Positions 12,701 to 20,145 of a stretch of DNA of 25,000 nt are shown piece after piece. The stretch covers positions 1 through 25,000 of the forward strand of contig CAIIXF020000281.1 in assembly GCA_903813345.2 (NCBI GenBank), read 5' to 3'. The notes under the pieces were generated by a model that saw only the letters and a list, made by a program, of their open reading frames with translations, was not told where the DNA came from and ran no database searches. Source of the stretch: Owenia fusiformis (Eukaryota > Annelida > Polychaeta > Sabellida > Oweniidae). How positions within the stretch are numbered: the first letter of the stretch is position 1; each line of letters opens with the position of its first letter. Both the position numbers and the translations under genes were made by a program.

Positions 12701-14744
12701 TTATAGCAATTTCTACTCTTTTAAAACTAATAATTAATTGTAAGATCACAATCCTCAAAAAATAAGATCACCTAGTTGCAGTAGCAATCAGAATATAGGT
12801 ATAAAGACAAGAAAGGGGAAACATTGTTCATGAAGCTAATGTGGATAATTGAATGACATGAATGACAGTGCCTGCCTTATAATTCCTGTTCTTTATAAGA
12901 ATTTCAAACTCAGTAGTGATATGAGAGCACTTATGGGACCTGTGAGATAGAATAAGGTGGATTTGGTGGGGTGATAATTCCTTCATTCACTGTCAGGAAA
13001 TTGTTCACAGACTAACAGAATGACAAATGGACAGATTGATGGACAGTCCGACAGACAGACATTCAGATTAGTGGGTCAGTCCATTGTGGCAGTTTAACCA
13101 TGTGAGCCCAAAATAGTTGTTCCTTACTTGATAAGCCAGTGGTTTGGTTGGGTGTAAGACCTCCGTGAATCTCTCTCATATAAGATCATAAGTAAACTGT
13201 GGCAGGATATAAAAACATCATTACCGGCAGCTGTTTTAATATCTGAAGAAAAGAAATCCCAAATTACATGGAAGTTTGGAAGTAACACTTAGTTTAAATA
13301 CTGCGTTGGTCGGTCATATGGTGGTCAATAGTCTTGATATAGTGCTGTTGGTTAATAGTATTTCAGATATTCCATTAAAATCATAATAATTACCAGATGT
13401 TTTGATGGATATGGATATTGAATAAACCAACAGAAACATAACTAAATAATTTTACACAACTTTTTTGTGGTATGATTTCAAATACAAGTAATGGGGAAAC
13501 TGCGCAAGACTCACCTAACAGACCATACCAAATGACTTTGAAGAGCAGCTGATTTAGGAATGTACTCATGGAAAGGATGTCTTTCAAAGCAAATGGTTTC
13601 TCTTGTTCATACAGCTCTGAGTCATCTAACAGTCTGAAACATAAATGTACATGTAATAATATCCTGAGGTAAAATGATAAATTGCTGACAAAGAGAAATT
13701 GACAAGCGTATCCAAAAGCTGTGCCGTTATAGACTGTCATACAAAAAACATCCCTTAAAATCTCCATCCCTCAAGTAGTTTGTTTGGAGATGCACAGTCA
13801 AGACCCCACCCCCACCAGAATAGCTGACAATATATTGTTAAATATAGTATAAACTGTACATTCATTTTCTTTTAACAGCATGACGATACCATGTGTGTAT
13901 TTAATGTAGTATGTTACTAGGTTATGTCAATAAATAAATAAATAAATAAAATATATTTAGGCAAAAGTTACACACATGATTAGATGGCTTGCACAATCAC
14001 AAAACAGGATAAGTAACTGGAACAGCACATGGTCTGTATTATTAGGTTGGGAACTGAGTGTCTCCAAAAACACTTTCAAGCCACAATTCTGGCCAAGTCC
14101 GGAAATAAACATCCATAAAGCAGGTAGTAAAACGTCATGACAACTGAGCCCTGCAAGTAAAAATTTAAATGTAAGATCACTCATTTTTATTAGAATAATC
14201 ATGGGTTCATTCCTAGAATAATTTCATGAAAAAACATTTGAAGTCTTGGAAAATGTACCTTACATAGGCATTTAAAAAGCTCTAATTCTATGACATTATG
14301 ACTTCCAAAGTAACAAGAATTTATCTAAATCTTAATTTAACTTCGCGAAATGTACCTCTTGTGATCATTACCAGAAATTTTTTTGAATCTGACATCATTA
14401 AATTCATGGTCAGGAAAATTATTCTAGGAACTACACAACAAATTATGACCATAATATACATGTATCCCTAAATGATATGATCACAAGATGATTTGAAATT
14501 GCAAATGTTTTATATTATTAAGTTCATCTGATAGTAACAACTGTATTCACATCATTTAAAATCATATAAAATACAACTGAACACAAACCTGCAAGTATGT
14601 CCATTTTTAACTGTGAGAGTGTAGATAGTGCAGTTTGGTATAATGTACAAGCACTACATGTTGAAGCTAACATAGGATCACTCTGTTTAATCTTACTACT
14701 AGACGACTTAGACTGGGCTTTCTCTATAACCTTTAAGAAAGGAT
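517..14744 (-). CDS. UBE3B: UBE3B, HECT-type E3 ubiquitin ligase (C-terminal 14 exons)
   Basis: Accepts ubiquitin from an E2 on a catalytic cysteine and passes it to substrates; known UBE3B proteins also have an N-terminal IQ motif, not seen here. I joined 14 exons by GT/AG borders and matching phase: 14589-14744, 13976-14150, 13515-13633, 13128-13242, 12385-12484, 11696-11815, 7999-8175, 7524-7634, 7232-7378, 6820-6944, 6303-6485, 1430-1541, 1077-1169, 517-708. They encode about 640 residues, against about 1070 for vertebrate UBE3B, so roughly 430 N-terminal residues are missing. Diagnostic UBE3B strings include [40 protein letters not shown] and [14 protein letters not shown]; the C-lobe carries [14 protein letters not shown] with the catalytic Cys at 616-618, and the end FELS is the usual HECT end. 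UBE3C is excluded because these segments follow UBE3B. Odd points: two exon-edge tandem arrays and a nested antisense gene lie within the locus. Confidence 0.95.
1077..1169 (-). CDS. UBE3B: UBE3B exon m (HECT C-lobe)
   Basis: 93 nt, 31 codons, phase 0-0, between TTTTTCAG and CAG/GTAGCG. It encodes [18 protein letters not shown] and [11 protein letters not shown]. Confidence 0.97.
1430..1541 (-). CDS. UBE3B: UBE3B exon l (HECT C-lobe start)
   Basis: 112 nt between ATTTAG and AAG/GTTAGT. It encodes [31 protein letters not shown] and LFLK. The split Arg codon joins DL-R-KHT. Confidence 0.96.
1996..2089. repeat. Two-copy 48-bp tandem duplication
   Basis: GATTTTGCCAAATTATTATT at 1996 recurs at 2044 with a few changes, followed in both by AAGTTTAATGA-like and AAAATA-AG text. 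Intronic. Confidence 0.7.
2218..2237. repeat. Perfect 20-bp palindrome
   Basis: TTAACAACATATGTTGTTAA is fully self-complementary with no loop. It lies about 250 bp upstream of the sulfotransferase start. Function unknown; it could be chance in AT-rich DNA. Confidence 0.6.
2377..2410 (+). promoter_or_regulatory. Possible TATA-type promoter or 5' UTR splice acceptor
   Basis: TATAAATAAA at 2377-2386 lies about 25-30 bp before a plausible transcript start and about 110 bp before the ATG. The alternative is that the T/C-rich tract ending CTCCACAG at 2403 is a splice acceptor of a 5' UTR intron. Sequence alone does not decide. Confidence 0.3.
2491..2560 (+). CDS. Sulfotransferase exon 1 (signal anchor)
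   Basis: 70 nt from ATG to ATT-G/GTAAGG. It encodes [18 protein letters not shown] and LLGI, then one base of a split Gly codon. It joins in phase to exon 2. Hydrophobicity, start context and frame support it; no transcript data. Confidence 0.75.
2491..4471 (+). CDS. Carbohydrate sulfotransferase, HNK-1ST/CHST8-14 family
   Basis: Moves sulfate from PAPS to a sugar of glycoprotein or proteoglycan chains in the Golgi lumen. Joined exons 2491-2560 and 3330-4471 give 403 residues, usual for the family. Order: short cytosolic tail, one signal anchor at about 12-31 ([12 protein letters not shown]), stem, 5'-phosphosulfate site [15 protein letters not shown] at about 103-117, 3'-phosphate site [18 protein letters not shown] at about 163-180, then the HW-P-H---C-PC--KYD-I-H-ETF signature at about 226-251. 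It has several N-glycosylation sequons, as expected of a lumenal domain. The ATG at 2491 has A at -3 and G at +4 and supplies the anchor; the in-frame ATG at 3266 is intronic. The substrate (GalNAc, GlcA, chondroitin or dermatan) cannot be assigned. It is nested antisense in a UBE3B intron. Confidence 0.9.
2561..3329 (+). other. Sulfotransferase intron 1
   Basis: 769 nt, GTAAGG to TTTTCTAG, AT-rich. The open frame at 2773-3018 within it has no recognisable protein character. Nothing else seen. Confidence 0.7.
3330..4471 (+). CDS. Sulfotransferase exon 2 (catalytic domain and stop)
   Basis: Begins after TTTTCTAG and runs open to TAA at 4469-4471. It carries both PAPS-binding motifs and the Cys-Pro-Cys signature, so the whole catalytic domain is in one exon. 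No frameshift or internal stop. Confidence 0.92.
4517..4528 (+). promoter_or_regulatory. Polyadenylation signals of the sulfotransferase gene
   Basis: Two AATAAA hexamers overlap in spacing (4517-4522 and 4523-4528), about 46 nt after the stop codon. This implies a very short 3' UTR. Confidence 0.65.
5040..5163. mobile_element. Small hairpin (MITE-like) element
   Basis: Perfect 13-bp inverted ends GCTCACACAGTGA (5040-5052) and its complement (5151-5163) enclose about 100 bp with GACGGACGGACC and GATGGACAGATG words, a type of interior seen in short nonautonomous elements of marine invertebrates. A relative without clear ends lies at 13019-13106. No transposase. Confidence 0.6.
5488..5911. mobile_element. 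Foldback element with 89-bp inverted arms
   Basis: The 89 bp at 5488-5576 recur inverted at 5823-5911 with only a few mismatches; shared text includes GGAAAGCTTGTGGTGCCTAG and GATCCACTTGTTAGCAATTA. The 246-bp centre has TGATGACGTCACAATTAATA and ACCATGGAAACGGGC. No coding capacity: the open frame at 5784-6119 simply crosses one arm. Probably nonautonomous. Target-site duplications not established. Confidence 0.8.
6303..6485 (-). CDS. UBE3B: UBE3B exon k (HECT domain)
   Basis: 183 nt between TTTCAG-type border (ATTCAG) and CTCAG/GTAAAA. It encodes [18 protein letters not shown], then RMFSTPELQ-like [14 protein letters not shown] and WEDL. The 4.76 kb intron that follows holds the antisense sulfotransferase gene. 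Confidence 0.96.
6777..6808. repeat. AAAC microsatellite
   Basis: Run of CAAA/AACA tetranucleotides within the UBE3B intron between exons j and k (6486-6819). The rest of that intron is plain AT-rich sequence. Confidence 0.85.
6820..6944 (-). CDS. UBE3B: UBE3B exon j (HECT domain)
   Basis: 125 nt between TTTGCAG and AA/GTAATG. It encodes [18 protein letters not shown] and [18 protein letters not shown]. Its last two bases join to the next exon as Lys, giving NENKISY. Confidence 0.96.
7232..7378 (-). CDS. UBE3B: UBE3B exon i (HECT N-lobe, E2-binding region)
   Basis: 147 nt, 49 codons, phase 0-0, between TTACAG and AAG/GTAAGG. It encodes [17 protein letters not shown] and [17 protein letters not shown]. 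Confidence 0.97.
7524..7634 (-). CDS. UBE3B: UBE3B exon h (HECT N-lobe)
   Basis: 111 nt, 37 codons, phase 0-0, between TTCTAG and GAG/GTAAGC. It encodes [18 protein letters not shown] and [12 protein letters not shown], the HECT motif around the conserved F-GR-LGKA segment. Confidence 0.97.
7635..7998 (-). other. UBE3B: UBE3B intron g-h
   Basis: 364 nt of AT-rich intron with correct borders (GTAAAG to TTCTAG). Contains a short run of TTGTAATTTTA-like words near 7860-7935. Nothing else seen. Confidence 0.7.
7999..8175 (-). CDS. UBE3B: UBE3B exon g (HECT N-lobe)
   Basis: 177 nt, 59 codons, phase 0-0, between TTGTAG and AAG/GTAAAG. It encodes [17 protein letters not shown] and [18 protein letters not shown], then FDPSLNLFK. 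It is one of the most conserved stretches of UBE3B. Confidence 0.97.
8176..11695 (-). other. UBE3B: UBE3B intron f-g containing array A
   Basis: 3.5 kb between donor GTAAGC at 11695 and acceptor TTGTAG at 8176. Two thirds of it is array A (9361-11745). It also has an 84-bp repeat at 8819-9126. 8176-8818 is AT-rich with no exon recognised. Confidence 0.8.
8819..9126. repeat. Four-copy tandem repeat, about 84 bp
   Basis: Units begin near 8819, 8903, 8979 (5'-truncated) and 9043, sharing TTTTACTCTCAAAGACAC, GAGAAATACAATTTAAACAC and GTCTCTTTGTGTGATCTTC. Intronic; no coding content recognised. Confidence 0.85.
9361..11745 (-). repeat. Array A: tandem repeat of UBE3B exon f 3' end plus splice donor
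   Basis: About 23 head-to-tail units. The units from about 10408 upward have period 108 bp; the nine from 9481 to 10408 have period 103 bp because 5 bp around GTCGA are missing, and those nine are almost identical. On the minus strand each unit reads CCTCAG, TCAACTCTTATCACAGTGCA, then CAGGGCCAGGATAATTGAG, the donor GTAAGC and intron text CCTAACTTTTCAT. The first part equals the last codons of exon f ([13 protein letters not shown]). In 108-bp units the CAG just before these codons comes from exon text (Pro-Gln), so each has AG, 39 nt, GT and a 69-nt spacer. Confidence 0.95.
11696..11815 (-). CDS. UBE3B: UBE3B exon f (parent exon of array A)
   Basis: 120 nt, 40 codons, phase 0 on both sides, between ATTTTCAG and GAG/GTAAGC. 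It encodes [18 protein letters not shown] and ends [13 protein letters not shown], equivalent to the UBE3B segment before DGYEQL. Only this copy has the full 5' half and the strong acceptor. The 13-codon 3' end with its donor is repeated 3' of it (lower coordinates) about 22 more times in array A. Which donor is used cannot be told from sequence alone; this one is sufficient. Confidence 0.92.
11818..12190 (-). repeat. Three-copy tandem repeat next to the exon f acceptor
   Basis: Units starting near 11819, 11943 and 12069 share AATAGAAGTGCC, TGGCTTCAGTCGTAGAAT, GAGGCAGCAAATAGAATC and CCAAAATCAAT. On the minus strand the first word is the CACTTCTATT tract directly before the exon f acceptor, so the repeated unit takes in the acceptor's pyrimidine tract. 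The remaining 12191-12384 of this intron shows nothing. Confidence 0.8.
12385..12484 (-). CDS. UBE3B: UBE3B exon e
   Basis: 100 nt between TTTTAG and GAG/GTAACC. It encodes [16 protein letters not shown] and [13 protein letters not shown], just before the HECT domain. PHVIPH is characteristic of UBE3B. Confidence 0.93.
12485..13127 (-). other. UBE3B: UBE3B intron d-e
   Basis: 643 nt, GTAAGG to TTTTAG. It holds a GGACAGATTGATGGACAGTC-type stretch at 13019-13106 that resembles the interior of the hairpin element at 5040. The rest is plain. Confidence 0.65.
13128..13242 (-). CDS. UBE3B: UBE3B exon d
   Basis: 115 nt between TCTTCAG and CAA/GTAAGG. It encodes [18 protein letters not shown] and NHWLIK, equivalent to the UBE3B LYERD-RR and HWLRKD stretch. 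The first part is poorly conserved; the phases on both sides fit. Confidence 0.9.
13515..13633 (-). CDS. UBE3B: UBE3B exon c
   Basis: 119 nt between TTTCAG and TTAG/GTGAGT. It encodes [18 protein letters not shown] and [15 protein letters not shown], equivalent to the UBE3B segment with LDD-E-YEEQ followed by FLN and IW. Confidence 0.92.
13634..13975 (-). other. UBE3B: UBE3B intron b-c with AAAT microsatellite
   Basis: 342 nt, GTGTGT to TTTCAG. A run of AATA tetranucleotides lies at 13929-13951. No other feature. Confidence 0.7.
13976..14150 (-). CDS. UBE3B: UBE3B exon b
   Basis: 175 nt between TTGCAG and AT/GTGTGT. It encodes [25 protein letters not shown] and [10 protein letters not shown], matching the helical pre-HECT region of UBE3B. 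The split ATA codon joins to the next exon to give HLI-I-LLDD. Confidence 0.9.
14151..14588 (-). other. UBE3B: UBE3B intron a-b
   Basis: 438 nt, GTTTGT to TTGCAG, AT-rich, no feature recognised. Confidence 0.7.
14589..14744 (-). CDS. UBE3B: UBE3B exon a (most 5' exon resolved)
   Basis: 156 nt, entered after TTTCAG with 2 nt of a split codon and left at GCAG/GTTTGT with 1 nt. It encodes [14 protein letters not shown], a Ser/Lys-rich stretch, then [18 protein letters not shown]. The second half is the conserved part, leading into the next exon as ILAG-L. The first half and its acceptor are the source of array B. The exon upstream of it was not found in the window. Confidence 0.85.
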
Positions 14745-17712
14745 CTGAAATAAAAAAGTACATTGTAGAATAATGAACAAGCACTGCATGTTGAAGCTAA
14801 CATAGGATCACTGTGTTTAATCTTACTACTAGACGACTTAGACTGGGCTTTCTCTATAACCTTTAAGAAAGGATCTGAAATAAAAAAGTACATTGTAGAA
14901 TAATGTACAAGCACTGCATGTTGAAGCTAACATAGGATCACTCTGTTTGATCTTACTTCTAAAAAACTTAAACTGGACCTTCTCTATAACCTTTGAGAAA
15001 GGATCTGAAATAAAAAGTACATTGTAGAATAATGTACAAGCACTGCATGTTGAAGCTAACATAGGATCACTCTGTTTGATCTTACTTCTAAAAAACTTAA
15101 ACTGGACCTTCTCTATAACCTTTGAGAAAGGATCTGAAATAAAAAGTACATTGTAGAATAATGTACAAGCACTGTATGTTGAAGCTAACATAGGATCACT
15201 CTGTTTGATCTTACTACCAAAAGACTGAGATTGGGCCTTCTCTATAACTTTTAAGAAAGGATCTGAAATAAAAAAGTACACTGTAGAATAATGAACAAGC
15301 ACTGCATGTTGAAGCTAACATAGGATCACTCTGTTTGATCTTACTACTAGAAGACTTAGACTGGGCTTTCTCTATAACCTTTAAGAAAGGATCTGAAATA
15401 AAAAGTACAGTGTAGAATAATGTACAAGCACTGCATGTTGAAGCTAACATAGGATCACTCTGTTTGATCTAACTACCAGAAGACTTAGACTGGTCTTTCT
15501 CTATAACCTTTAAGAAAGGATCTGAAATAAAAAATGCAGTGTAGAATAATGTACAAGCACTGCATGTTGAAGCTAACATAGGACCACTTTGTTTGATCTT
15601 ACTACTAGAAGACTTAGACTGGGCTTTCTCTATAACCTTTAAGAAAGGATCTGAAATAAAAAAGGACATTGTAGAATAATGTATAAGCACTGCATGTTGA
15701 AGCTAACATAGGATCACTCTGTTTGATCTTACTACTAGAAGACTTAGACTGGGCTTTCTCTATAACCTTCAAGAAAGGATCTGAAATAAAAAAGGACATT
15801 GTAGAATAATGTACAAGCACTGCATGTTGAAGCTAACATAGGATCACTCTGTTTGATCTTACTACTAGAAGACTTAGACTGGGCTTTCTCTATAACCTTT
15901 AAGAAAGGATCTGAAATAAAAAAGGACATTGTAGAATAATGTACAAGCACTGCATGTTGAAGCTAACATAGGATCACTCTGTTTGATCTTACTACTAGAA
16001 GACTTAGACTGGGCTTTCTCTATAACCTTCAAGAAAGGATCTGAAATAAAAAATGCAGTGTAGAATAATGTATAAGCACTGCATGTTGAAGCTAACATAG
16101 GATCACTCTGTTTGATCTTACTACTAGAATACTTAGACTGGGCTTTCTCTATAACCTTTAAGAAAGGATCTGAAATAAAAAAGGACATTGTAGAATAATG
16201 TATAAGCACTGCATGTTGAAGCTAACATAGGATCACTCTGTTTGATCTTACTACTAGAAGACTTAGACTGGGCTTTCTCTATAACCTTTAAGAAAGGATC
16301 TGAAATAAAGAAAGTACATTGTAGAATAATGCACAAGCACTGCATGTTGAAGCTAACATAGGATCACTCTGTTTGATCTTACTACTAGAAGACTTAGACT
16401 GGGCTTTCTCTATAACCTTTAAGAAAGGATCTGAAATAAAAAAGGACATTGTAGAATAATGTATAAGCACTGCATGTTGCAGCTAACATAGGATCACTCT
16501 GTTTGATCTTACTACTAGAAGACTTAGACTGGGCTTTCTCTATAACCTTTAAGAAAGGATCTGAAATAAAAAAGGACATTGTAGAATAATGTATAAGCAC
16601 TGCATGTTGAAGCTAACATAGGATCACTCTGTTTGATCTTACTACTAGAAGACTTAGACTGGGCTTTCTCTATAACCTTTAAGAAAGGATCTGAAATAAA
16701 GAAAGTACATTGTAGAATAATGCACAAGCACTGCATGTTGAAGCTAACATAGGATCACTCTGTTTAATCTTACTACTAGAAGACTTAGACTGGGCTTTCT
16801 CTATAACCTTTAAGAAAGGATCTGAAATAAAAAAGGACATTGTAGAATAATGTATAAGCACTGCATGTTGAAGCTAACATAGGATCACTCTGTTTGATCT
16901 TACTACTAGAAGACTTAGACTGGGCTTTCTCTATAACCTTTAAGAAAGGATCTGAAATAAAAAATGCAGTGTAGAATAATGTACAAGCACTGCATGTTGA
17001 AGCTAACATAGGATCACTATGTTTGATCTTACTACAAGAGGACTCAGACTGGGCCTTCTCTATAACCTTTAAGAAACGATCTGAAATAAAAAATACAGTG
17101 TAGAATAATGTACAAGCACTGCATGTTGAAGCTAACATAGGATTACTCTGTTTGATCTTACTACTAGAAGACTTAGACTGGGCTTTCTCTATAACCTTTA
17201 AGAAAGGATCTGAAATAAAGAAAGTACATGTACAGTGTAGAATAATGCACAACCATTGTATGTTGAAGTAAAATAGGAACTCTTTTTTGCATCTTACTAT
17301 ACTAGAAGACTTAAACTGGGCTTTCTCTATAACCTTTAAGAAAGGATCTGAAATAAAAAAAGTACATGTACAGTGTAGAATAATGCACAACCATTGTATG
17401 TTGAAGTAAAATAGGAACTCTTTTTTGCATCTTACTATACTAGAAGACTTAAACTGGGCTTTCTCTATAACCTTTAAGAAAGGATCTGAAATAAAAAAGT
17501 ACATTGTAGAATAATGTACAAGCACTGCATGTTGAAGCTAACATAGGATCACTCTATTTGATCTTACTTCTAAAAAACTTAAACTGGACCTTCTCTATAA
17601 CCTTTGAGAAAGGATCTGAAATAAAAAATGCAGTGTAGAATAATGTACAAGCACTGCATGTTGAAGCTAACATAGAATCCCTCTGTTTGATCTTACTACC
17701 AAAAGATTTAGA
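14641..17712 (-). repeat. Array B: tandem repeat of UBE3B exon a 5' part plus splice acceptor
   Basis: About 23 units, mostly 129-130 bp, with acceptor words (GGATCTGAAAT on the plus strand) at 14741, 14871, 15001 and so on to 17613. On the minus strand each unit reads TTTTTTATTTCAG, then the exon a codons [14 protein letters not shown] through ACTL, then diverges from the exon at TGTACATTA and returns to intron text CTACAATGTAC. Only the last unit (14744) runs on to a donor. 129-bp units keep one frame across the unit; 130-bp units shift it. Units near 17220-17480 are longer variants. The first unit ends by truncation near 17712. Confidence 0.95.
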
Positions 17713-18804
17713 TCGTGTCAATTTTATAAATGATTCACACTACTTCCAAGAAAGATACTATAAAGTAATATTTCGTATCATTGTATCACCAAAAACAAGG
17801 CATTAACATACAAACTGCCATAACCTGCCATTTGTTACATATGCAATGTCATTTGTACAGACAGACACAGACTGCTGTCCACTGAACACCTACACCGGTC
17901 TATCACAAAGGTTATAGACTATAACAACATTTTTTTTTTAGACTATAACAACATGTCACCACTTGTGGTCTTGACATAATTAGACACTCGAATAGAGATA
18001 TATAATGTACATATTTCTTAAAAATTTTGTTAAATTTAATATTTCCAATAAGCAAATTTAAGCATATCATTTACATGCAGATAAATTATTTCATTCTACA
18101 ATGTAACAAATGAAGTTTACCATTGTTTTGATAAAACATTCTGAATACAAATTATAACAGAAAATGAATCACTCTAAAATTATTGCAATTCCTATTGAAT
18201 GACTGACAGTGCTTTCAGGTGATTGACTCTCCAATCATAATGATTGGCAGTTCGATTAGACTGATTGACAGTTTAATTTAAATATCTATTCAATTTTCTT
18301 CAAAGAGATTATAGCTTGATAACAACAGATACAATACCACTGTATGATCTCCAATATAAGACTTGGTGTATGCACTGGCAAATAGATGGCAGCAGTGATT
18401 TTGGTTGGGCTAAACATATGGAAGACAAAATTGGCCAAAACGCTTGTTTTCTTGATTAATCAAATATTTCAAATTTGATTAATTTAAACCACAAATGACA
18501 TACATCTAGGTGATCTTATTATCCTCAGCATTGGAATCCTCACTTAGTTATTATAAGCTTTAAAGACAAAAAACTTTTTAAGTTTTTTAACATTGTGTCA
18601 ATGGGGATTTCTGAGTACTGAAAAATCCTAGCAGATTGAAACCAAGATTATAATAACTATATAAATCATTGTTTGACTAGAAGATTGTATATATCTCAAA
18701 AATGTTATTTGAGTCCTTAATGCAAATCTTCTAGACTTCCTCAAAATGAGACTTGAATGAGATTTTAAAGCGATATTGCTTACCACACACCTGTTGCTTA
18801 GACG
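17713..18804. other. Non-coding stretch upstream of array B
   Basis: AT-rich. No further UBE3B exon could be recognised on the minus strand. It contains a short direct repeat AGACTATAACAACAT (near 17925 and 17940) separated by a T run. Confidence 0.5.
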
Positions 18805-19010
18805 TCATAACCTTATCTTAAGGACTGGGGGCTCATGTGTGCGGTTTGGCGGCTTTGGGGGCTGTTGAGTTGCGTAAATGGGTTTTGTAAAAAGGCAACG
18901 TCTTAGACTGACCCTCGTAACCCCGGGGATCGCGGTGTCCACACTCACACCCCTCCCAGCGATTACCAGTCTAACAGACAAGCTTCTGCCATCTAACCAA
19001 CTGCAAAAAC
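18805..19010 (-). mobile_element. Possible tRNA-related SINE fragment
   Basis: A GC-richer island in AT-rich DNA. On the minus strand GGTTAGATGGCAG (18986-18998) resembles a pol III A box and GTGGACACCGCGATCCCC (18925-18942) weakly resembles a B box about 55 nt downstream, followed by CCCGGGGTTACGAGGGTC. The B box match is poor. The open frames on both strands here look like by-products. Confidence 0.35.
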
Positions 19011-19323
19011 CTTGTTTTGTTATTATATTGGGAGAGGGATCATGGACATTAACCTCTATTCTGATGGTTCTAAAAATTGGCAACATATGTAAATGATATC
19101 TGATTAATGCCTGATAAACAAACAATTCATTGGAAAGTGGAAATATGAGCTTGAAACCACATCAGTCTTTTCGAGATTATCTCGGGTAAAGTCGCATGAT
19201 GCTATCGATTCTGATATTAGGGACAGTATTGTATATCGCACCTTACGTAAGGAGTGGTGAGTAGATCTGTGTAAAGAATATATAGAAAGAAAGCTTTTGT
19301 TCTCTCTTGGACAATTTATAAGG

Positions 19324-19430
19324 GTTATGTACTGGGAGGTTTTGGATACAGGTTTTATCCCAAGGGAAATATGTGTATATCCCGAGGGACCGCAGGATAA
19401 ACCCTGTATCCAAAACCGACCGTACATAAC
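19324..19430. repeat. Long imperfect hairpin
   Basis: GGTTTTGGATACAGGTTTTATCC (read as 19338-19360) pairs with 19395-19417 at 22 of 23 positions, and the outer GTTATGTAC words extend the stem to 19324 and 19430. The loop holds AAGGGAAATATGTG. It looks like part of a palindromic mobile element. Confidence 0.75.
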
Positions 19431-19434
19431 AGAT

Positions 19435-19820
19435 GTATTTCATACCTACTGATGTTCTAGGTACGTCATATACCTTATAAAGTTCCAAAATTCAAAAATA
19501 TACTTAAGATACGCATTTTCTTGGTGTTATAAAGTGTTTTTTTAAGTTTCTGAGATTTTCAAACTCATATAACTCATATTTTGAAAAATAAAATTTGAAA
19601 AAAAAATTTTTTGAAAAAGAATGTGAAAAAGTTTTTTGGAAAAATGGGAAAAAACATTTTTGAAAAAAATTCAAAAAAAAATTTGAAAAAATTGTGAAAA
19701 AAAATTCAGGAGCGGGACCGGGATGGATACAGCTTGTATCCATCCCGCCCCGGGCCTTGGCTAGATACAGTATATATTCCCGCTCGTTATGTACCTAGAA
19801 CCTCAGTAGGTATGAAATAC
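19435..19820. mobile_element. Inverted-repeat element with 30-bp arms
   Basis: Arms at 19435-19464 and 19791-19820 match at 29 of 30 positions (CATACCTACTGATGTTCTAG in the left arm). Inside are a GA-rich run of GAAAAA words (19580-19706) and a 12-bp stem, 3-nt loop hairpin GGGATGGATACA at 19720-19746. No transposase is encoded. It may form one compound element with the hairpin at 19324-19430. Confidence 0.65.
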
Positions 19821-20145
19821 AATGTTGTAGGCACTCTTGATGTTATATTCAAAAAGCTGATGTCTTATAAAAAACATTACTCACATAGACTTAAGGTTTA
19901 TGTACCTTCCACTATAGATAAACAAAACTAAACATAAAGTAATTTTTCATTTTGGCAATGTTCATTTTTTATTCATTCAAAATGATTGTGGCAATTTATA
20001 CAAAGTATGGTTAAAGTATATTAAAATGAGTTGTCATGAAAATTTTGCATTTTAAAATAATAATCAAATGTCAAAATGGCTTCGTGGAATATCACTTGTG
20101 AAAGATGCACTGGTATTCACCTTAGAAGAATTAAATATTTGTATA

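Noticed and set aside
14524-17525. Many overlapping minus-strand open frames of 60-246 codons
   Set aside because: They are successive array B units read in frame for one or a few repeats, with start codons inside the repeat. They are not separate genes.
17713-18804. Further upstream UBE3B exons
   Set aside because: I scanned the minus strand for acceptor and donor pairs with UBE3B-like text and found none that I could support.
18805-19125. Minus-strand 106-codon open frame and the plus-strand frame opposite it
   Set aside because: Both overlap the GC-rich SINE-like island, with no family match by eye.
19104-19743. Minus-strand open frames over the hairpin region
   Set aside because: They read through inverted repeats and a GAAAAA-rich run, giving low-complexity Phe-rich text.
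20080-20145. Possible earlier Cys-rich exon (AATATCACTTGTGAAAGATG)
   Set aside because: It faintly resembles the array C exon start, but has no clear acceptor and similarity is too short.
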